IMG/VR virus record: IMGVR_UViG_3300036980_000695
Span: 1 to 35,020 of that record
Direction: 5' to 3' (one strand)
Source: a virus
Length of the DNA: 35,020 bases
This document shows positions 20,878 through 30,193 of this stretch, one piece after another; position 1 is the stretch's first letter, and each line of letters opens with the position of its first letter. A program made the translations under genes and the position numbers. The notes under the pieces were generated by a model that saw only the letters and a list, made by a program, of their open reading frames with translations, had not been told where the DNA came from and did not search any database.

Positions 20878-23202
20878 ATGGAAGTAAGCGGAACAGGCCC
20901 CGTTGCACCAGCCAAACGGCGTGATGAAGACGACGGCGAGGTTTTAAGCTTCGGTGCTACCAAAGGCTATGAACTCGCTGATTTCCAGTCGGACGAGTTA
21001 AACCAGGGCATGTGGGACGCCGAGATCAAGGCGTTCATGGACACCTACACCCTAAAGGGCCTCTTCTACCACGAGGACTGGGTCTACATTCTTGTCGACA
21101 TGGTGGCAGACCACGTCGCTATGTCGCCCCTGTTGGTCCACGAAAGAAAGCTTGTCGGCAAGCGGCAGTACGTCAACACCATTGGCGGCCACGAGCTGAA
21201 CGCACTTTTCGAGGAGCCCAACGAGTTCCAGGAGTATTACCCGTGGATGTACAACTATACGGTTGAAAACTGTTTGATGGGCAACACCATCCAGTGGCGG
21301 TCCAAGCGCCTCGACCAGATGTACATCCTGCCAACCGAAACGGTCCTGCTAAAGTTTGCTGGAACTGGGCGGATCGAGGCATATCAGGTCAATACGGCCA
21401 ACGGCTTTGCTGCCGAAAACATCCAGGATGGGATGGAGTTCAAGCCATCTGAAATCTGGCATCAGCGCCGCCCAAACCCATCCAGCCTCGTGTGGGGGCT
21501 GAGTCCGTTTATCCCAAATCGCAAGAGCGTCCTGTTTAACAGGTACACCCAGGACTACCTGAATAGCTTCTACCTCAAGGGGGCCACACCCGGCCTGGTC
21601 CTCAAGATGGAAAAGAACGTATCCGAGGACAGCGCCATGCGCTTCCTCCGATCGTTCGAGGTGGCGCACACCGGGCGCAGGAATATGCGCCGCACCATCA
21701 TGCTGCCCAAGGGCGTTGGCATCGAGACCATCACGCCAAACATTGGCGACCAGAAGCTGGTCGAAATGATCAACAGCAACCGCGAGAAGATTCTCAATAT
21801 CTTGCGGGTACCCAAGCACGCCCTGAGCCTTGCTGAGAATGGGTCGCTCGGCAGCGAGGAGCACAAGGTAGCCTTAAAGTTCTTCTACACGTCGGCCATC
21901 ATCCCCATCCAAAAGAAGATCGCAGCTTTCCTAACGCGGCAGTTCCGCAAGGAGCGCCGCCTTAAGGAAAACGAATTCCTTGCGTTCGACAACAGCGGCG
22001 TAGAAGCCCTGAAAGAGGACGAGCTCAAGCGTGCCCAGCTTGGCCAGGCCCTGCGCGAGCAGTGGACCCTAAATGAGATCCGCCAGGAAATTCACGACAT
22101 GGAGCCAATCGAGGGTGGCGATGCCTACCCCGGCTCCACAGGGAATAGCACTCAGCCAAACATTCCAAACAGCGGCACCGTCATTGCGCCGGACGTAGAG
22201 GAAGATGGCGAGGAAGAGGAGCCGGAACAGGCCGAGGAAGAAGATGACGAAGAAGAGGAAGAGGACGACACGGCGAAGGGCCTGCGCGTTGCCCGCATCA
22301 AGATCATCCACGATAAATTTGGCGACGCAATAGCGGCAAGCAGCCAGGGCATGGAAGCCGCTATCGACGGCAACGACGGCGAGGTGACGGCCATCTGGCT
22401 TGCCGCCTATGCCTCCATGGCGGCCAAGGCTGTAGGGATCGTGAAGAACGAGCTGAACAAAATGCCAGCCAAGGAAAAGGCTGACGACGACGTGCCAACT
22501 CGCCGACCAAAGCGGGCAAAGCTGAAGGCAAAGCTCGACGACGAGTTTTCAAAAGATGCCGCAGCCGTTGGCGAGCGCCACACCGAGCAGTTGATTGGCA
22601 CCCTGGAAGATGGCTATACGCTTGGCCTAAACACCATCTTCGACGGGCCAACCAGAGATGAGGTTGAGGTGCTGCGCCTGCGCGATGCAGCCGGGCGCCG
22701 TCAGCTACTGATGGCACGGGGCCTAAAGACATTCTCCGGCGTTTCGTCGGAGGCAACGGAAGCCATCCTCGACATAATTGCCAATGGCGTCAAAAAGCAG
22801 AAAACCGTCAAGGGTATAGCTGGCGAAATCGTAGCTCGCTTTGCCGAGCTAGGGCGTTCCAAAGCCGAGACGATTGCCAGGACTGAGATCCTCACCGCGG
22901 TATCAATCGGCAAGGCGGCGGCCATGCAGAATGCGGGCGAGGTGATTGACGATTTGGTAAAAGTCTGGATTACAGCCGGTGACCTGCGGGTTCGCGGCAC
23001 GCCAGGCGGCACCCAAAAGAGCAGGGGCAACCACTTCAAGCTCCAGGGCGATGTTGTGCCTGCCAACGAGCCGTTCGATAATGGGCTATTCTACCCGCGA
23101 GATCCGAAGTCAAAGAAGCCACACGAGGTCATTAACTGCCGGTGCGATTTTCTAGTCGTTTCTGCCCGTGACTTAGGCCAACTGAACATTCCGAAGAATT
23201 GA
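20878..23202 (+). CDS. Portal protein fused to a MuF-type head morphogenesis domain
   Basis: A 774-residue protein. Residues about 50-420 are an HK97-type portal: GLFYHEDWVYILVDMV, WGLSPFIPNRKSVL, LNSFYLKGATPGLVLKM, and ILRVPKHALSLAE. A Glu/Asp-rich linker lies at about 440-465. The C-terminal 250 residues carry the Mu gpF/SPP1 gp7 domain, with the typical FAELGRSKAETIARTEILTA and the closing INCRCDF. Most phages keep these as two genes; here they form one chain, which ties portal stem and minor head protein. Start ATG 20878 follows the terminase stop by six bases, with GAGGG upstream. Confidence 0.88.
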   Translation: MEVSGTGPVAPAKRRDEDDGEVLSFGATKGYELADFQSDELNQGMWDAEIKAFMDTYTLKGLFYHEDWVYILVDMVADHVAMSPLLVHERKLVGKRQYVNTIGGHELNALFEEPNEFQEYYPWMYNYTVENCLMGNTIQWRSKRLDQMYILPTETVLLKFAGTGRIEAYQVNTANGFAAENIQDGMEFKPSEIWHQRRPNPSSLVWGLSPFIPNRKSVLFNRYTQDYLNSFYLKGATPGLVLKMEKNVSEDSAMRFLRSFEVAHTGRRNMRRTIMLPKGVGIETITPNIGDQKLVEMINSNREKILNILRVPKHALSLAENGSLGSEEHKVALKFFYTSAIIPIQKKIAAFLTRQFRKERRLKENEFLAFDNSGVEALKEDELKRAQLGQALREQWTLNEIRQEIHDMEPIEGGDAYPGSTGNSTQPNIPNSGTVIAPDVEEDGEEEEPEQAEEEDDEEEEEDDTAKGLRVARIKIIHDKFGDAIAASSQGMEAAIDGNDGEVTAIWLAAYASMAAKAVGIVKNELNKMPAKEKADDDVPTRRPKRAKLKAKLDDEFSKDAAAVGERHTEQLIGTLEDGYTLGLNTIFDGPTRDEVEVLRLRDAAGRRQLLMARGLKTFSGVSSEATEAILDIIANGVKKQKTVKGIAGEIVARFAELGRSKAETIARTEILTAVSIGKAAAMQNAGEVIDDLVKVWITAGDLRVRGTPGGTQKSRGNHFKLQGDVVPANEPFDNGLFYPRDPKSKKPHEVINCRCDFLVVSARDLGQLNIPKN

Positions 23203-23214
23203 AGGAGCACTTGA

Positions 23215-24624
23215 ATGGAAACAAAAAACGCGGCCGATGGCACGGCACTAACGTCGAAAACCCTGATCGAGTTTAAGGCCGAGGCAGTAAGCGGCAAAGG
23301 CATCTACATCGAAGGGTGGGCCAATAAGGCTGTCGTCGACAGGGGGCAGGATCTAATCCCTGGCACTGCCTGGGACGTGTCAGAGTTCAAGAAAAACCCG
23401 ATCATTTTCTTTAACCATGACCGGGATATGCCCATTGGCAAGGCCGTTGCAGTCCAGGTGACGAAAGAAGGGCTCCACATCCGCGTGAAGCTCTCTAACA
23501 GCAAGGAAGCGCCGATGCCATACATCCGCGACCTTGTAAAGGAGGGCATCCTAAAGACGTTTTCCGTTGGGTTCGACCCAATGGATAGCGAGGAAAAGAT
23601 GGAAAACGGCACCACCGTGATCCACAAGGCCAAGCTGCTTGAAACTAGCGTCGTCACGCTACCGATGAATCAGGACAGCACTTTCGAATATGACGAAAAG
23701 AGCCTGATGCACACGGCTGACCTAGCCTGCAAAACCTACGACGAAGCAAAGAGCAAAGTCCTGAAAGCCAAGAACACCAAGGGCTCTGGGATGGCCTGCC
23801 GGTTCCAAGAAGCAATCGGGGCCGCCCAACGTGGCGTATACCAATTCGACAAAGTCGCCGCTCTTGCCAAGTTATCTGAGGTATCTAGCTTGGCGCCAGA
23901 AATGGTGACGGAGATCCTGGCTGGCAATGTCACGCCAATCCCATCGCCTTTCTTGCAGGCATTCAGCCAAGTGTTCATGTGCAACTACGCATGGCTTGAA
24001 GAAGACAGCGAATGGGAGCACCAGCGTGTTGGCGAAGAGTCGCCTGGCGTTGCCGCTATTGCTCCTGAAGATGGCGAAAAGGCAGCCGCCTTGGCATTTC
24101 GCACGAAGGCGCTGGCCATTCTTGACGACCTCATTCAGTCTGGCACTGCCGGCGATGAGGCTGTAGCACAGGCGATTGTCAAGACAAAGTTAGTCATGCC
24201 AGAAATAACGGCAGGGAAAATCGACTACGATATTCTTTTCGCCGCGGCAGATGAAAAGGTCAAAGCGACGAAAGATGCTATTGCTACCGGCGTTAGCGAC
24301 CAGGCGGACTTTGGCAGCCCCGAGATAACGATGCTGAAGGCACAGCTCGCACACCTTGGCACGCTTGTGACACTGATGGGTGAGATGGTAAAAGAAATCC
24401 GTGGTGTCAATTCGAAGATGGGGGACATATTCGAGATTAAGTCGAAAGATGCTCTCACAACGGCGCCTGAGCCAGCTCTAGCGCCAGTCGTGGCAACCCC
24501 GGCAGAAGCAGCACCACAGCCCCCGGCAGAGCCTGTACAGCTTGCGGCACGCGCCGCACGGCTTGACCGAATGAGTAAAGTTATTGATACTTTCGAGATG
24601 ACGTTGGCGACGTTGAAGGGTTAA
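23215..24624 (+). CDS. Prohead protease (HK97-type, U35) with long C-terminal extension
   Basis: The first 160 residues are a HK97-type capsid maturation protease: YIEGWANKAVVDRGQD, FFNHDRDMPIG (catalytic His about H68), LKTFSVGFDP (catalytic Ser about S117) and LLETSVVTLP (acidic third residue about E143). The usual protein is near 200 residues; this one has 469. The extension is helical with a Pro/Ala linker (about 405-445) and a coiled-coil end, as expected for an internal scaffold. AAGGAG lies nine bases before the ATG. Confidence 0.85.
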   Translation: METKNAADGTALTSKTLIEFKAEAVSGKGIYIEGWANKAVVDRGQDLIPGTAWDVSEFKKNPIIFFNHDRDMPIGKAVAVQVTKEGLHIRVKLSNSKEAPMPYIRDLVKEGILKTFSVGFDPMDSEEKMENGTTVIHKAKLLETSVVTLPMNQDSTFEYDEKSLMHTADLACKTYDEAKSKVLKAKNTKGSGMACRFQEAIGAAQRGVYQFDKVAALAKLSEVSSLAPEMVTEILAGNVTPIPSPFLQAFSQVFMCNYAWLEEDSEWEHQRVGEESPGVAAIAPEDGEKAAALAFRTKALAILDDLIQSGTAGDEAVAQAIVKTKLVMPEITAGKIDYDILFAAADEKVKATKDAIATGVSDQADFGSPEITMLKAQLAHLGTLVTLMGEMVKEIRGVNSKMGDIFEIKSKDALTTAPEPALAPVVATPAEAAPQPPAEPVQLAARAARLDRMSKVIDTFEMTLATLKG

Positions 24625-24662
24625 CGCCCATTGCACGAGATTAAAAAAGGGAGTCATAAGGC

Positions 24663-26075
24663 ATGGACGAAACTATTCTCAACGATCGCGAAAAGGCTTT
24701 GGAATTGCGAATCGCAAGCCTTGAAAAATCGTTGAAAGATTCAAGTGAAGTTGAGGCTGAGCGCGTGAAAGCGGCTGGCCTGATTGGCGGCGGGCATGCT
24801 CAGCTGCATACCCCAAGCCGGAGCGGCAACAGCTTCGAGAGCAAGACGCTTCAGGTCTTCGGCGCAAAGTCACTCAAGGACCTCCTTGAAACCAACGTCG
24901 CCAGCAAGCGTTTCGGCCATGTCGACCTCGTGCATAAGCAGGCCGTCATCTCCATCAAGGAGGCGTTCGATACCGCCCGCTTTATCTCTCAGCTGTTCTA
25001 CGACGCTCCGCTTGACAAGGGCGGACGTGACGAGAAAAGCGACCGCGCGGCCGTCATCAAGAACCTGCTTGATACCCCATACGGGCGCGACGTTCTTGCA
25101 CCCATGATCAAAGCCTTCGGCACTGGCGTCGTAGGCGGCGGCGCCGAGTGGATCCAAACGGCACTGAGCGCATCGTTCATCGAGGAATTCCACCTCGAAA
25201 AGCGCGTTGCAATGCTGTTCCGCGAAATGCCAATGCCCACCAACCCGTACAAGCTGACCGTCCAAAAGGACGTCACCATCGCGCGCATCGCCGCCGAGGG
25301 TGTGGCTATGACGGGCGCAAGCATTGGCACCGACAACATCACGTTCGACGCCACGAAATTGGCAGAATTCTACGCGCTCCCAGAGGAGCTCAACGAAGAT
25401 TCTGCACCATCAATTTTGGCCATGGCACGCTCTGAGGTTTCGGAAGCTCAGATCCGCGCTCGCGAGACGATCATCCTGAACGGTGACGATACCGGCACCC
25501 ACATGGACTTCGACGTCACGGCTGCTGACGATGCCCGTAAGCTGGCCAAGGGCCTCCGCAAGCTGTCGATCGCCAACACGGCCAACGGCGGCACCGTCAC
25601 ATTCGGCTCGGCAGTCACTGCGGCCAAATTGGACGAGATGCGCACCAACATGGGCAAGTTCGGCATCAACGTCCGCGACCTGGTTTACATCCTCGGCTCG
25701 TCGACCTACCACCAGGCCGTCAACCTGGAAGAGGTCAGCACGGTTGAGAAGTTTGGTCCGCAGGCGACCATCCTAAATGGGGCGCTTGCAGCGTTCCGCG
25801 GCATCCCGATCGCCATTTCCGAGTATGTCCGCGAGGACGTGTCGGCAACCGGCGTCAACACCGTTGGTGGGCCAAACACCAAGGGCGTTATCCACCTGGC
25901 CCACATTGGCAGGTTCTGGGTCGGTATGCGCCGCCCAATTCGGGTCCGTGTTATGCCGGATGCAGCGGACCAAGACCGTTGGCTGCTTGCCTCGTACAGC
26001 CGCATCGACTTCAAGAGCCACGCCCAGTCGGCAAATGAAGTGAGCGTTGTCACGGGCATCAACATTACGGTCTGA
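24663..26075 (+). CDS. Major capsid protein (HK97 fold)
   Basis: A 470-residue protein with an N-terminal coiled coil (residues about 5-40, EKALELRIASLEKSLKDSSE) typical of the delta domain removed at maturation, then the HK97 core: an E-loop region, SASFIEEFHLEKRV, a spine-helix segment AMARSEVSEAQIRARETIIL with the NGDDTG turn, an AEF-ALPEELNED segment, and a C-terminal P-domain strand (RFWVGMRRPIRVRVMP). It lies right after its protease, as usual, and a strong terminator follows. GGGAGT precedes the ATG. Confidence 0.9.
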   Translation: MDETILNDREKALELRIASLEKSLKDSSEVEAERVKAAGLIGGGHAQLHTPSRSGNSFESKTLQVFGAKSLKDLLETNVASKRFGHVDLVHKQAVISIKEAFDTARFISQLFYDAPLDKGGRDEKSDRAAVIKNLLDTPYGRDVLAPMIKAFGTGVVGGGAEWIQTALSASFIEEFHLEKRVAMLFREMPMPTNPYKLTVQKDVTIARIAAEGVAMTGASIGTDNITFDATKLAEFYALPEELNEDSAPSILAMARSEVSEAQIRARETIILNGDDTGTHMDFDVTAADDARKLAKGLRKLSIANTANGGTVTFGSAVTAAKLDEMRTNMGKFGINVRDLVYILGSSTYHQAVNLEEVSTVEKFGPQATILNGALAAFRGIPIAISEYVREDVSATGVNTVGGPNTKGVIHLAHIGRFWVGMRRPIRVRVMPDAADQDRWLLASYSRIDFKSHAQSANEVSVVTGINITV

Positions 26076-26103
26076 TCGGTTTAATTCATCTGTAGCCGGT
26101 TCG

Positions 26104-26139
26104 GCGGGTTGGGCTAGCGCTCAACCCGCTTTATCTTTT
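26104..26139 (+). terminator. Intrinsic terminator after the major capsid gene
   Basis: A stem GCGGGTTGGGC with TAGC loop and GCTCAACCCGC (11 pairs, one G-U) is followed by TTTATCTTTT. Position after a highly expressed capsid gene suggests partial termination that raises capsid message above the downstream genes. Confidence 0.85.
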
Positions 26140-26150
26140 AGGATAGCGGC

Positions 26151-26942
26151 ATGGCGCAGATTCATCCGCAGATCATTCCACTTTCTGAGTTCCAGACCCA
26201 GAACATACTCCAATTGGAAAACCGCCCCCCGGACACCTACATTGTCCGCATGCGGGTACAGGGCAATTCACTTTACTCGTCTGTCTACGTGCGGGCGTTA
26301 AGCCCAGGCGCATCGGTAAAGATCAACTACTACGAGGCCACCACCGGGGCTGAGACCGGCGAACGCCGTGACATTCCGTCGCACACGCTAATCACAGTTG
26401 CGTCGCAAAGCCCAAACACCACCCTCATAACCCCGTTCCACAACATGCCGGTGATGGAGGCTGTGGTCACGGGGGGCAGCGTCGAATTCGGCGTGCTCGT
26501 GACGGTAGTTGCTACCTTTGCCAGCGACCTAGACAGTGCCCTAAAGCGCCACGAGCAAGCAGTTAGCCTAGCTAACGACAAGGGCCTGCCAACCGTCCTT
26601 TACGACCCGTCGCAGGGCAAGTGGTTCTTTGCCGAGAGCGTAGGCGGCAGCCAGCTAGTGGCGTCCGTTTCAAACATCACTACGCCGGTAATAGCTGTCG
26701 AGACCATAGCGACAGCAAATACAGAACAAGCACACACATTCCCAGCTAACACGAAATTGTTTTTAATTCGTTCAAGGACCGGGTCTGGTAGAATCCTGCT
26801 AGCTCATGCTTCAGGCGGTCCTTGCCTAACGATAAGCCCCGGCGCGGTTTACACATCCCCTGGTTTTAACCGCGCATCAACTACAATTTATTTGCAAAGT
26901 CCTACCGCCGGTTTGGAAGTCGAGCTTGAATCTTGGTCCTGA
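26151..26942 (+). CDS. Structural protein, possible head decoration
   Basis: A 263-residue strand-rich protein with no recognised domain, starting 11 bases after the capsid terminator with AGGA upstream. It contains several beta-type segments (IVRMRVQGNSLYSSVYVRAL, GVLVTVVATFASDL, FPANTKLFLIRSRTGSGRILL). The place between capsid and neck genes fits a decoration or minor virion protein. The start is given by the ribosome-binding site. Confidence 0.7.
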   Translation: MAQIHPQIIPLSEFQTQNILQLENRPPDTYIVRMRVQGNSLYSSVYVRALSPGASVKINYYEATTGAETGERRDIPSHTLITVASQSPNTTLITPFHNMPVMEAVVTGGSVEFGVLVTVVATFASDLDSALKRHEQAVSLANDKGLPTVLYDPSQGKWFFAESVGGSQLVASVSNITTPVIAVETIATANTEQAHTFPANTKLFLIRSRTGSGRILLAHASGGPCLTISPGAVYTSPGFNRASTTIYLQSPTAGLEVELESWS

Positions 26943-26981
26943 TTTGTGTGTCTAAATACATACTTGTAGGGGGAAACAAGA

Positions 26982-27902
26982 ATGGGCGGTTTAAGCAAAG
27001 ACAAGTTGATTTATGACGGCACGACGCCGTCCGATGGCGACTCGATTGCCGCGTTTCTACACGCGACACTCAAGCTCACGAGCACCACATTCGGTGGCGT
27101 AGAAGCCCTAGACGTCAACATCGCCGGCTCAACCGACCTTGGCGTTTACGACGAGGACACAGCGCACGCAGGCGGTGACAAAGGTCAATTCATCCTTGTC
27201 GTCCGCAACGACACGCCGGGTTCTTTGGTTGATACCGATGGCGACTACTCGCCGCTGCAAGTTGACGCCAATGGACGCTTGCGAGTGGACGCTGAGATCA
27301 GCGTCAGCACTGGCTCGGACAAAGCGGAAGATGCCGCGCACGTCTCGGGCGATATCGGTGCCTACGTTCTCGGTGTTCGCCAAGATACGCTGGCGGCAAG
27401 CACTTCAGCCGATGGTGACTACGGTTCTCTAAAGCTCGATTCTCTCGGTCGCTTGTGGACCGCAGCAACCGTCACCGGCAACGTCGCGGACGATGCAGCA
27501 GACACCGGCAACCCGCTGAAGATAGGCACCCGCGCTGTCTCGGGCGCTCTCGCAGCCGTCTCGGCAACCGGCGACCGCGCCGACTCGATCTCGGATCTGT
27601 ATCGTCGCCACTGGGTTAACACCTCGGCCAACATCGCCGGTTCCAACGCAGCGGTGTCGGTCGACACAACTGCGGGCGGCGTCGCCCTGTTTGCTTCCCC
27701 GCTCGATGGCCGTCGCAAGGCTCAAGTCCAGAACCTTGGCAACAAGGCAATTTTCATCGGCTTCGGAACCGTCACCGCTGCCAACGGTTTGCGGATCGCA
27801 GCCGGTGCAACCGAGACGCTTGGCGATTTCGGTCCTGACTTGGCATTGAAAGCCATTGCTGAGTCCGGTACGCAGAACGTCCGCGTCATTCAATTCGCGT
27901 AA
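26982..27902 (+). CDS. Virion structural protein with two internal repeats
   Basis: A 306-residue protein. Two repeats of about 48 residues (residues near 58-105 and 113-162) share the pattern E-D-AH--GD-G---L-VR-DT...DGDY--L--D--GRL. This repeat type occurs in phage virion proteins of the head-tail region. The C-terminal third is a separate strand-rich domain with KAIFIGFGTVTAANGLRI, ending close to the next gene. The ATG follows GGGGGAAACAAGA. It could be a decoration, head-fibre or baseplate protein; the exact role is unknown. Confidence 0.75.
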   Translation: MGGLSKDKLIYDGTTPSDGDSIAAFLHATLKLTSTTFGGVEALDVNIAGSTDLGVYDEDTAHAGGDKGQFILVVRNDTPGSLVDTDGDYSPLQVDANGRLRVDAEISVSTGSDKAEDAAHVSGDIGAYVLGVRQDTLAASTSADGDYGSLKLDSLGRLWTAATVTGNVADDAADTGNPLKIGTRAVSGALAAVSATGDRADSISDLYRRHWVNTSANIAGSNAAVSVDTTAGGVALFASPLDGRRKAQVQNLGNKAIFIGFGTVTAANGLRIAAGATETLGDFGPDLALKAIAESGTQNVRVIQFA

Positions 27903-27911
27903 GGATCATTC

Positions 27912-28127
27912 ATGGCTGAGTTTACCAAGACGGACCTCGCACGCTTAGAGACCTTGATGGCCGTTATAAAACGCGGCAAGTACGAGCTATCGGGCGAAGA
28001 GATCCTAGCGGTAGCTCAGTCGTGCTCGTGGGCAGCGCAATTGCATGAGCGGATTAAAGCGGAGCTTGTAGCTCCAGAGCCAGCAGTTAAACCAAAAGCC
28101 AAGGTTCGGGGAGAGAAGTCACAATGA
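27912..28127 (+). CDS. Small hypothetical protein
   Basis: A 71-residue protein with two predicted helices (DLARLETLMAVIKRG, GEEILAVAQSCSWAAQLHERIKAEL) and a Pro/Lys-rich tail. AGGA lies before the ATG, and the stop overlaps the next ATG by four bases (ATGA). No family is recognised; it is translationally linked to an exported protein. Confidence 0.65.
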   Translation: MAEFTKTDLARLETLMAVIKRGKYELSGEEILAVAQSCSWAAQLHERIKAELVAPEPAVKPKAKVRGEKSQ

Positions 28128-29017
28128 GGCTTCTCTCCCTTTTACTGTCTCTGTTTCTTTCGTCGATTGCATTGGCGCAAGCCGGAGCAAACCTTGAAGG
28201 CGATTCAGCCGGCGGCACATGGTCCACACCGGCTCTCGTCGGCAAGACTTCGACAACCGGCAACCTTTCCTTTCTCAAGGTCGACGAGACTGGCGGCCTT
28301 GTCACGACCGCGCTGACTGGCTTCGGCGCAGACTTTGCCTTCGGCGACGTGACGCTTGCCGCAACCACACAGGCTGTTGTCCGCCGCACGGCATACACCG
28401 AGCAGTCGGCGAACGCGCAACGCAGCATCTCAAGCGCAAGCGCCAACGACACGTCTGCGGGAACCGGCGCACGCACGGTGCGGATCACCTACCTGACAGC
28501 TACCGGGACAGGGCCATTCACGACAACCGTCACAATGAACGACACGACCTGCGTTGCAACGACCGCGACTGACATTGCCTTTATCGAGCAGATGGAGGTG
28601 ATCACAGTTGGATCTGGCGCAACTAACGCTGGCATCATCTCCCTGTTCGTCAACTCAGCTTGCGGCGGCGGAACCATCGGCACCATGGCTGCAAGCAACG
28701 GCCAAACATTCTGGGCGCACCATTACGTCCCAAGCGGCAAGATCGCAAACATCACAGGAATCTCGGTTAGCCACAACGGAACCACCGTAGGCTCTGGCGG
28801 CGTGTTCCTTGTGAAAGCGCAGACGCTGCCAATCGTCAACCAAGCCGAGGTGCAGGTATCCGACTTCGTGCGCCTCTACGGCCAGAGCAGTACCTTTGCT
28901 CGTGCCTACACGTCTCCAGTTAAGATCACCGGGCCGGCAAGGCTGCTGCTGTACGTCACTCCTGAAACAGCATCGTCTACGGTTTACCGGGGCGCTATCG
29001 ACTTTTTTGAACCGTAG
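28124..29017 (+). CDS. Exported protein with signal peptide in the virion module
   Basis: A 297-residue protein with a clear N-terminal signal peptide: MRLLSLLLSLFLSSIALAQA, a hydrophobic core ending in ALA-QA, a good signal peptidase I site. The rest is strand-rich with many Thr, Ser and Gly, two Cys pairs (TTCVAT, SACGGG), and a C-terminal jelly-roll-like part. Phage virion proteins are normally assembled in the cytoplasm, so a Sec signal is odd here. It may be released or bound to the host surface, or the hydrophobic start may be used differently in the virion. Confidence 0.75.
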   Translation: MRLLSLLLSLFLSSIALAQAGANLEGDSAGGTWSTPALVGKTSTTGNLSFLKVDETGGLVTTALTGFGADFAFGDVTLAATTQAVVRRTAYTEQSANAQRSISSASANDTSAGTGARTVRITYLTATGTGPFTTTVTMNDTTCVATTATDIAFIEQMEVITVGSGATNAGIISLFVNSACGGGTIGTMAASNGQTFWAHHYVPSGKIANITGISVSHNGTTVGSGGVFLVKAQTLPIVNQAEVQVSDFVRLYGQSSTFARAYTSPVKITGPARLLLYVTPETASSTVYRGAIDFFEP

Positions 29018-29026
29018 GGGCATAGC

Positions 29027-29491
29027 ATGCCAATTTCAACAGATCCGGTGACAGGACGTGAGATCCTTCTGACGGAAGCGTTTGCGTTCAACGGTCAGTA
29101 TGAAGTCAAAGCAACTGGCTTTCGCGGCACGGCAACCGCTGGCGTGACGACCAACATAGACTTTGCCGTCGGCGCCGAGGACCGCCACATCAACGGCCTG
29201 CACATTTTTCTCATCAACCACAACGAGGCCGACACAATCGGCATGTCGGTCGTTGACGTGGATGGGGTCATCCCCGAGCCTTATCGCGTGGCCTACCCGC
29301 TTTACCCGGTCCTCAAGGTGTTCGGCATCACATGGAACGTGGACGGATCGAGGTGCGACCAGGGGCGCGACACGTTTAATTTCGTGGCGAAGATCAACGC
29401 TGGGCTTTACATCCGCCTTGCATACACGTCTGCTGGTGGTGACGCGGTAACCGTCAAGCTTAATGCCTATCTTTATAGGCTGCTGGCATGA
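29027..29491 (+). CDS. Hypothetical structural protein
   Basis: A 154-residue strand-rich protein (FNGQYEVKATGFRGTATAGV, DRHINGLHIFLINHNEADTI, GLYIRLAYTSAGGDAVTVKL), with AGGGG six bases before the ATG. It lies among virion genes and may be a decoration or collar protein. No domain is recognised. Confidence 0.65.
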   Translation: MPISTDPVTGREILLTEAFAFNGQYEVKATGFRGTATAGVTTNIDFAVGAEDRHINGLHIFLINHNEADTIGMSVVDVDGVIPEPYRVAYPLYPVLKVFGITWNVDGSRCDQGRDTFNFVAKINAGLYIRLAYTSAGGDAVTVKLNAYLYRLLA

Positions 29492-29512
29492 CCATTTGGG
29501 CAAGGTGGCATT

Positions 29513-30103
29513 TTGAAACTCCTATGGGTTCATTCCAATAAAATAGGGTCGAAGCTAATACGGTGGGGCTTAGATACAGACTGCTCCCACTTTGCGATCT
29601 GCTTCGACGAAGGGCAGATAGATGACCCGCTCTCAGAAACAGAAATAGACAAGGGCATTGCATTCCATTCGTATGGATCCGGCACTCAGCTGACTTGGCT
29701 CAAGTCGTTCATAAGAAAAAACTACGTTGTCCATGCCCTTGAGCCCCGCGAGGAGCTGACGCTTGCCCAGGAAGAGGCCGTCTATAAGGCAATCCTGGAG
29801 TCCGAGGCTGACAGGCCATACGATTACGCCGCGCTGGCTTGGTTCGGTTGGCGTGCGGCGCTCTACAAGTTTCTTGGCTGGGAGATTGGTGGGCCAAACC
29901 GCTGGCAACACCCTGAGGCTCGGCTTTGCACTGGCATCGCGCCGGCAGTTCTCAAAGCAGTCGGCATTCCAGACGCCATCCTGGCTGGCCAGGACATTGA
30001 GCTTTTGCCCCCACACCGACTATTCACTTTGCTGCAATCCAGTGGTTTATTCACCCTGGCTAAGGATTGGGCTGTGGAGGCCCGGCACCTCTATAGCAAA
30101 TAG
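29513..30103 (+). CDS. Permuted papain-like (YiiX/NlpC-P60-type) protein
   Basis: A 196-residue protein from a TTG start with AAGGTGG four bases upstream. It has SHFAICFDEG (H26), an acidic and strand region, a helical segment with PYDYAAL, and ARLCTGIAP (C139). The order His first, Cys last, with the Cys followed by a helix, is that of circularly permuted papain-like enzymes (YiiX/DUF830 group). These cut amide or ester bonds, often in peptidoglycan or lipids. A role in DNA entry or lysis is possible. The Cys24-Ser-His version of the nucleophile is an alternative reading. Confidence 0.6.
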   Translation: MKLLWVHSNKIGSKLIRWGLDTDCSHFAICFDEGQIDDPLSETEIDKGIAFHSYGSGTQLTWLKSFIRKNYVVHALEPREELTLAQEEAVYKAILESEADRPYDYAALAWFGWRAALYKFLGWEIGGPNRWQHPEARLCTGIAPAVLKAVGIPDAILAGQDIELLPPHRLFTLLQSSGLFTLAKDWAVEARHLYSK

Positions 30104-30193
30104 GGGTTCTGCGCTAGGGGCATTGCCCGCATTGCCTGAACAGGCTGCTGGCTGATAAGCTGGGTTGATTTTACAAAAAGGGAGTTACACACC

